Assembly (NCBI GenBank): GCA_012965485.1
Contig: DTSF01000035.1
Span: 1-5,435, forward strand
DNA: 5,435 bases
Reading direction: 5' to 3'
Source: Dehalococcoidia bacterium
GTDB taxonomy: Bacteria; Chloroflexota; Dehalococcoidia; SAR202; UBA826
Shown: positions 5,404 to 5,435 of the stretch, in pieces
Layout: every line of letters starts with the position of its first letter
How positions within the stretch are numbered: position 1 is the stretch's first letter
Translations under genes and position numbers: made by a program
The notes under the pieces: model-generated
What the model was told of the DNA's origin: nothing
Databases searched by the model: none
What the model saw: the letters and a program-made list of their open reading frames with translations, nothing else

Positions 5404-5435
5404 GTGAAAATATATACCAGAGCAGGCGATGAGGG
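5404..5435 (+). CDS. PduO-type ATP:cob(I)alamin adenosyltransferase, first 10 codons
   Basis: GTG at 5404 opens a frame reading MKIYTRAGDEG, the last glycine incomplete, which closely matches the N-terminal signature of PduO/MMAB-type corrinoid adenosyltransferases (typically MKIYTRTGDxGTT). This segment contributes to the ATP-binding site. The enzyme transfers the adenosyl group of ATP to cob(I)alamin to make coenzyme B12. AGGA lies 10 nt upstream and a TAG at 5389-5391 closes the frame just before it, so the start is well fixed. The gene runs off the right edge, so completeness and the downstream active-site residues cannot be checked. It has the same orientation as the moeB-like gene but is separated by 232 bp, so co-transcription is uncertain. 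The Thr-to-Ala change at residue 7 is a mild variant. Confidence 0.8.
   Translation, partial: MKIYTRAGDE

Overview
This is a bacterial chromosomal segment with ordinary coding density and moderately AT-rich DNA (judged by eye). It uses ATG, GTG and TTG starts freely. Gene content (fused CoaBC, type III pantothenate kinase, YqeK, an NYN/LOTUS protein, a MoeB/ThiF-type E1 enzyme and a PduO-type adenosyltransferase) marks it as Bacteria. An uncultured marine or environmental lineage such as Chloroflexota would fit, but that placement is inference and cannot be settled from the window.

Layout: the left edge (1-378, +) holds the 3' part of a YqeK-type HD hydrolase. Facing it is a tight four-gene minus-strand cluster, read right to left from 4004 to 386: an NYN-domain protein with a LOTUS/OST-HTH domain, coaX, coaBC and a small YfcE/MJ0936-type metallophosphoesterase. 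Gaps are 19, 4 and 23 bp, and the coaBC ribosome binding site lies over the last codons of coaX, so the cluster is very likely one operon. coaX and coaBC supply three successive activities of coenzyme A synthesis: pantothenate to phosphopantothenate, then phosphopantothenoylcysteine, then phosphopantetheine. The other two genes have no known role in CoA synthesis.

A 336-bp divergent intergenic region (4005-4340) is the most structured non-coding part. It has an extended -10 promoter firing left into the operon and a near-consensus promoter (TTGATG, 17 bp, TGC-TATAAT) firing right. Several dyads lie around these promoters. The rightward transcript has a leader of about 175 nt containing a small hairpin and a perfect 15-bp inverted repeat that folds further into a roughly 22-bp stem. 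The leader also holds a possible leaderless 18-codon ORF.

Downstream is a complete MoeB/MoeZ/ThiF-type sulfur-carrier adenylyltransferase (4341-5171, +), started at TTG behind a strong GGAGG. After a 232-bp spacer, the first 10 codons of a PduO-type cob(I)alamin adenosyltransferase begin at GTG 5404 and run off the right edge.

No tRNA, rRNA, CRISPR array, insertion sequence or recognisable defence system was seen. The best leads are the structured leader of the E1 gene, the linkage of an NYN-LOTUS RNA-binding or nuclease protein to CoA genes, and active-site substitutions in the CoaC half of CoaBC.
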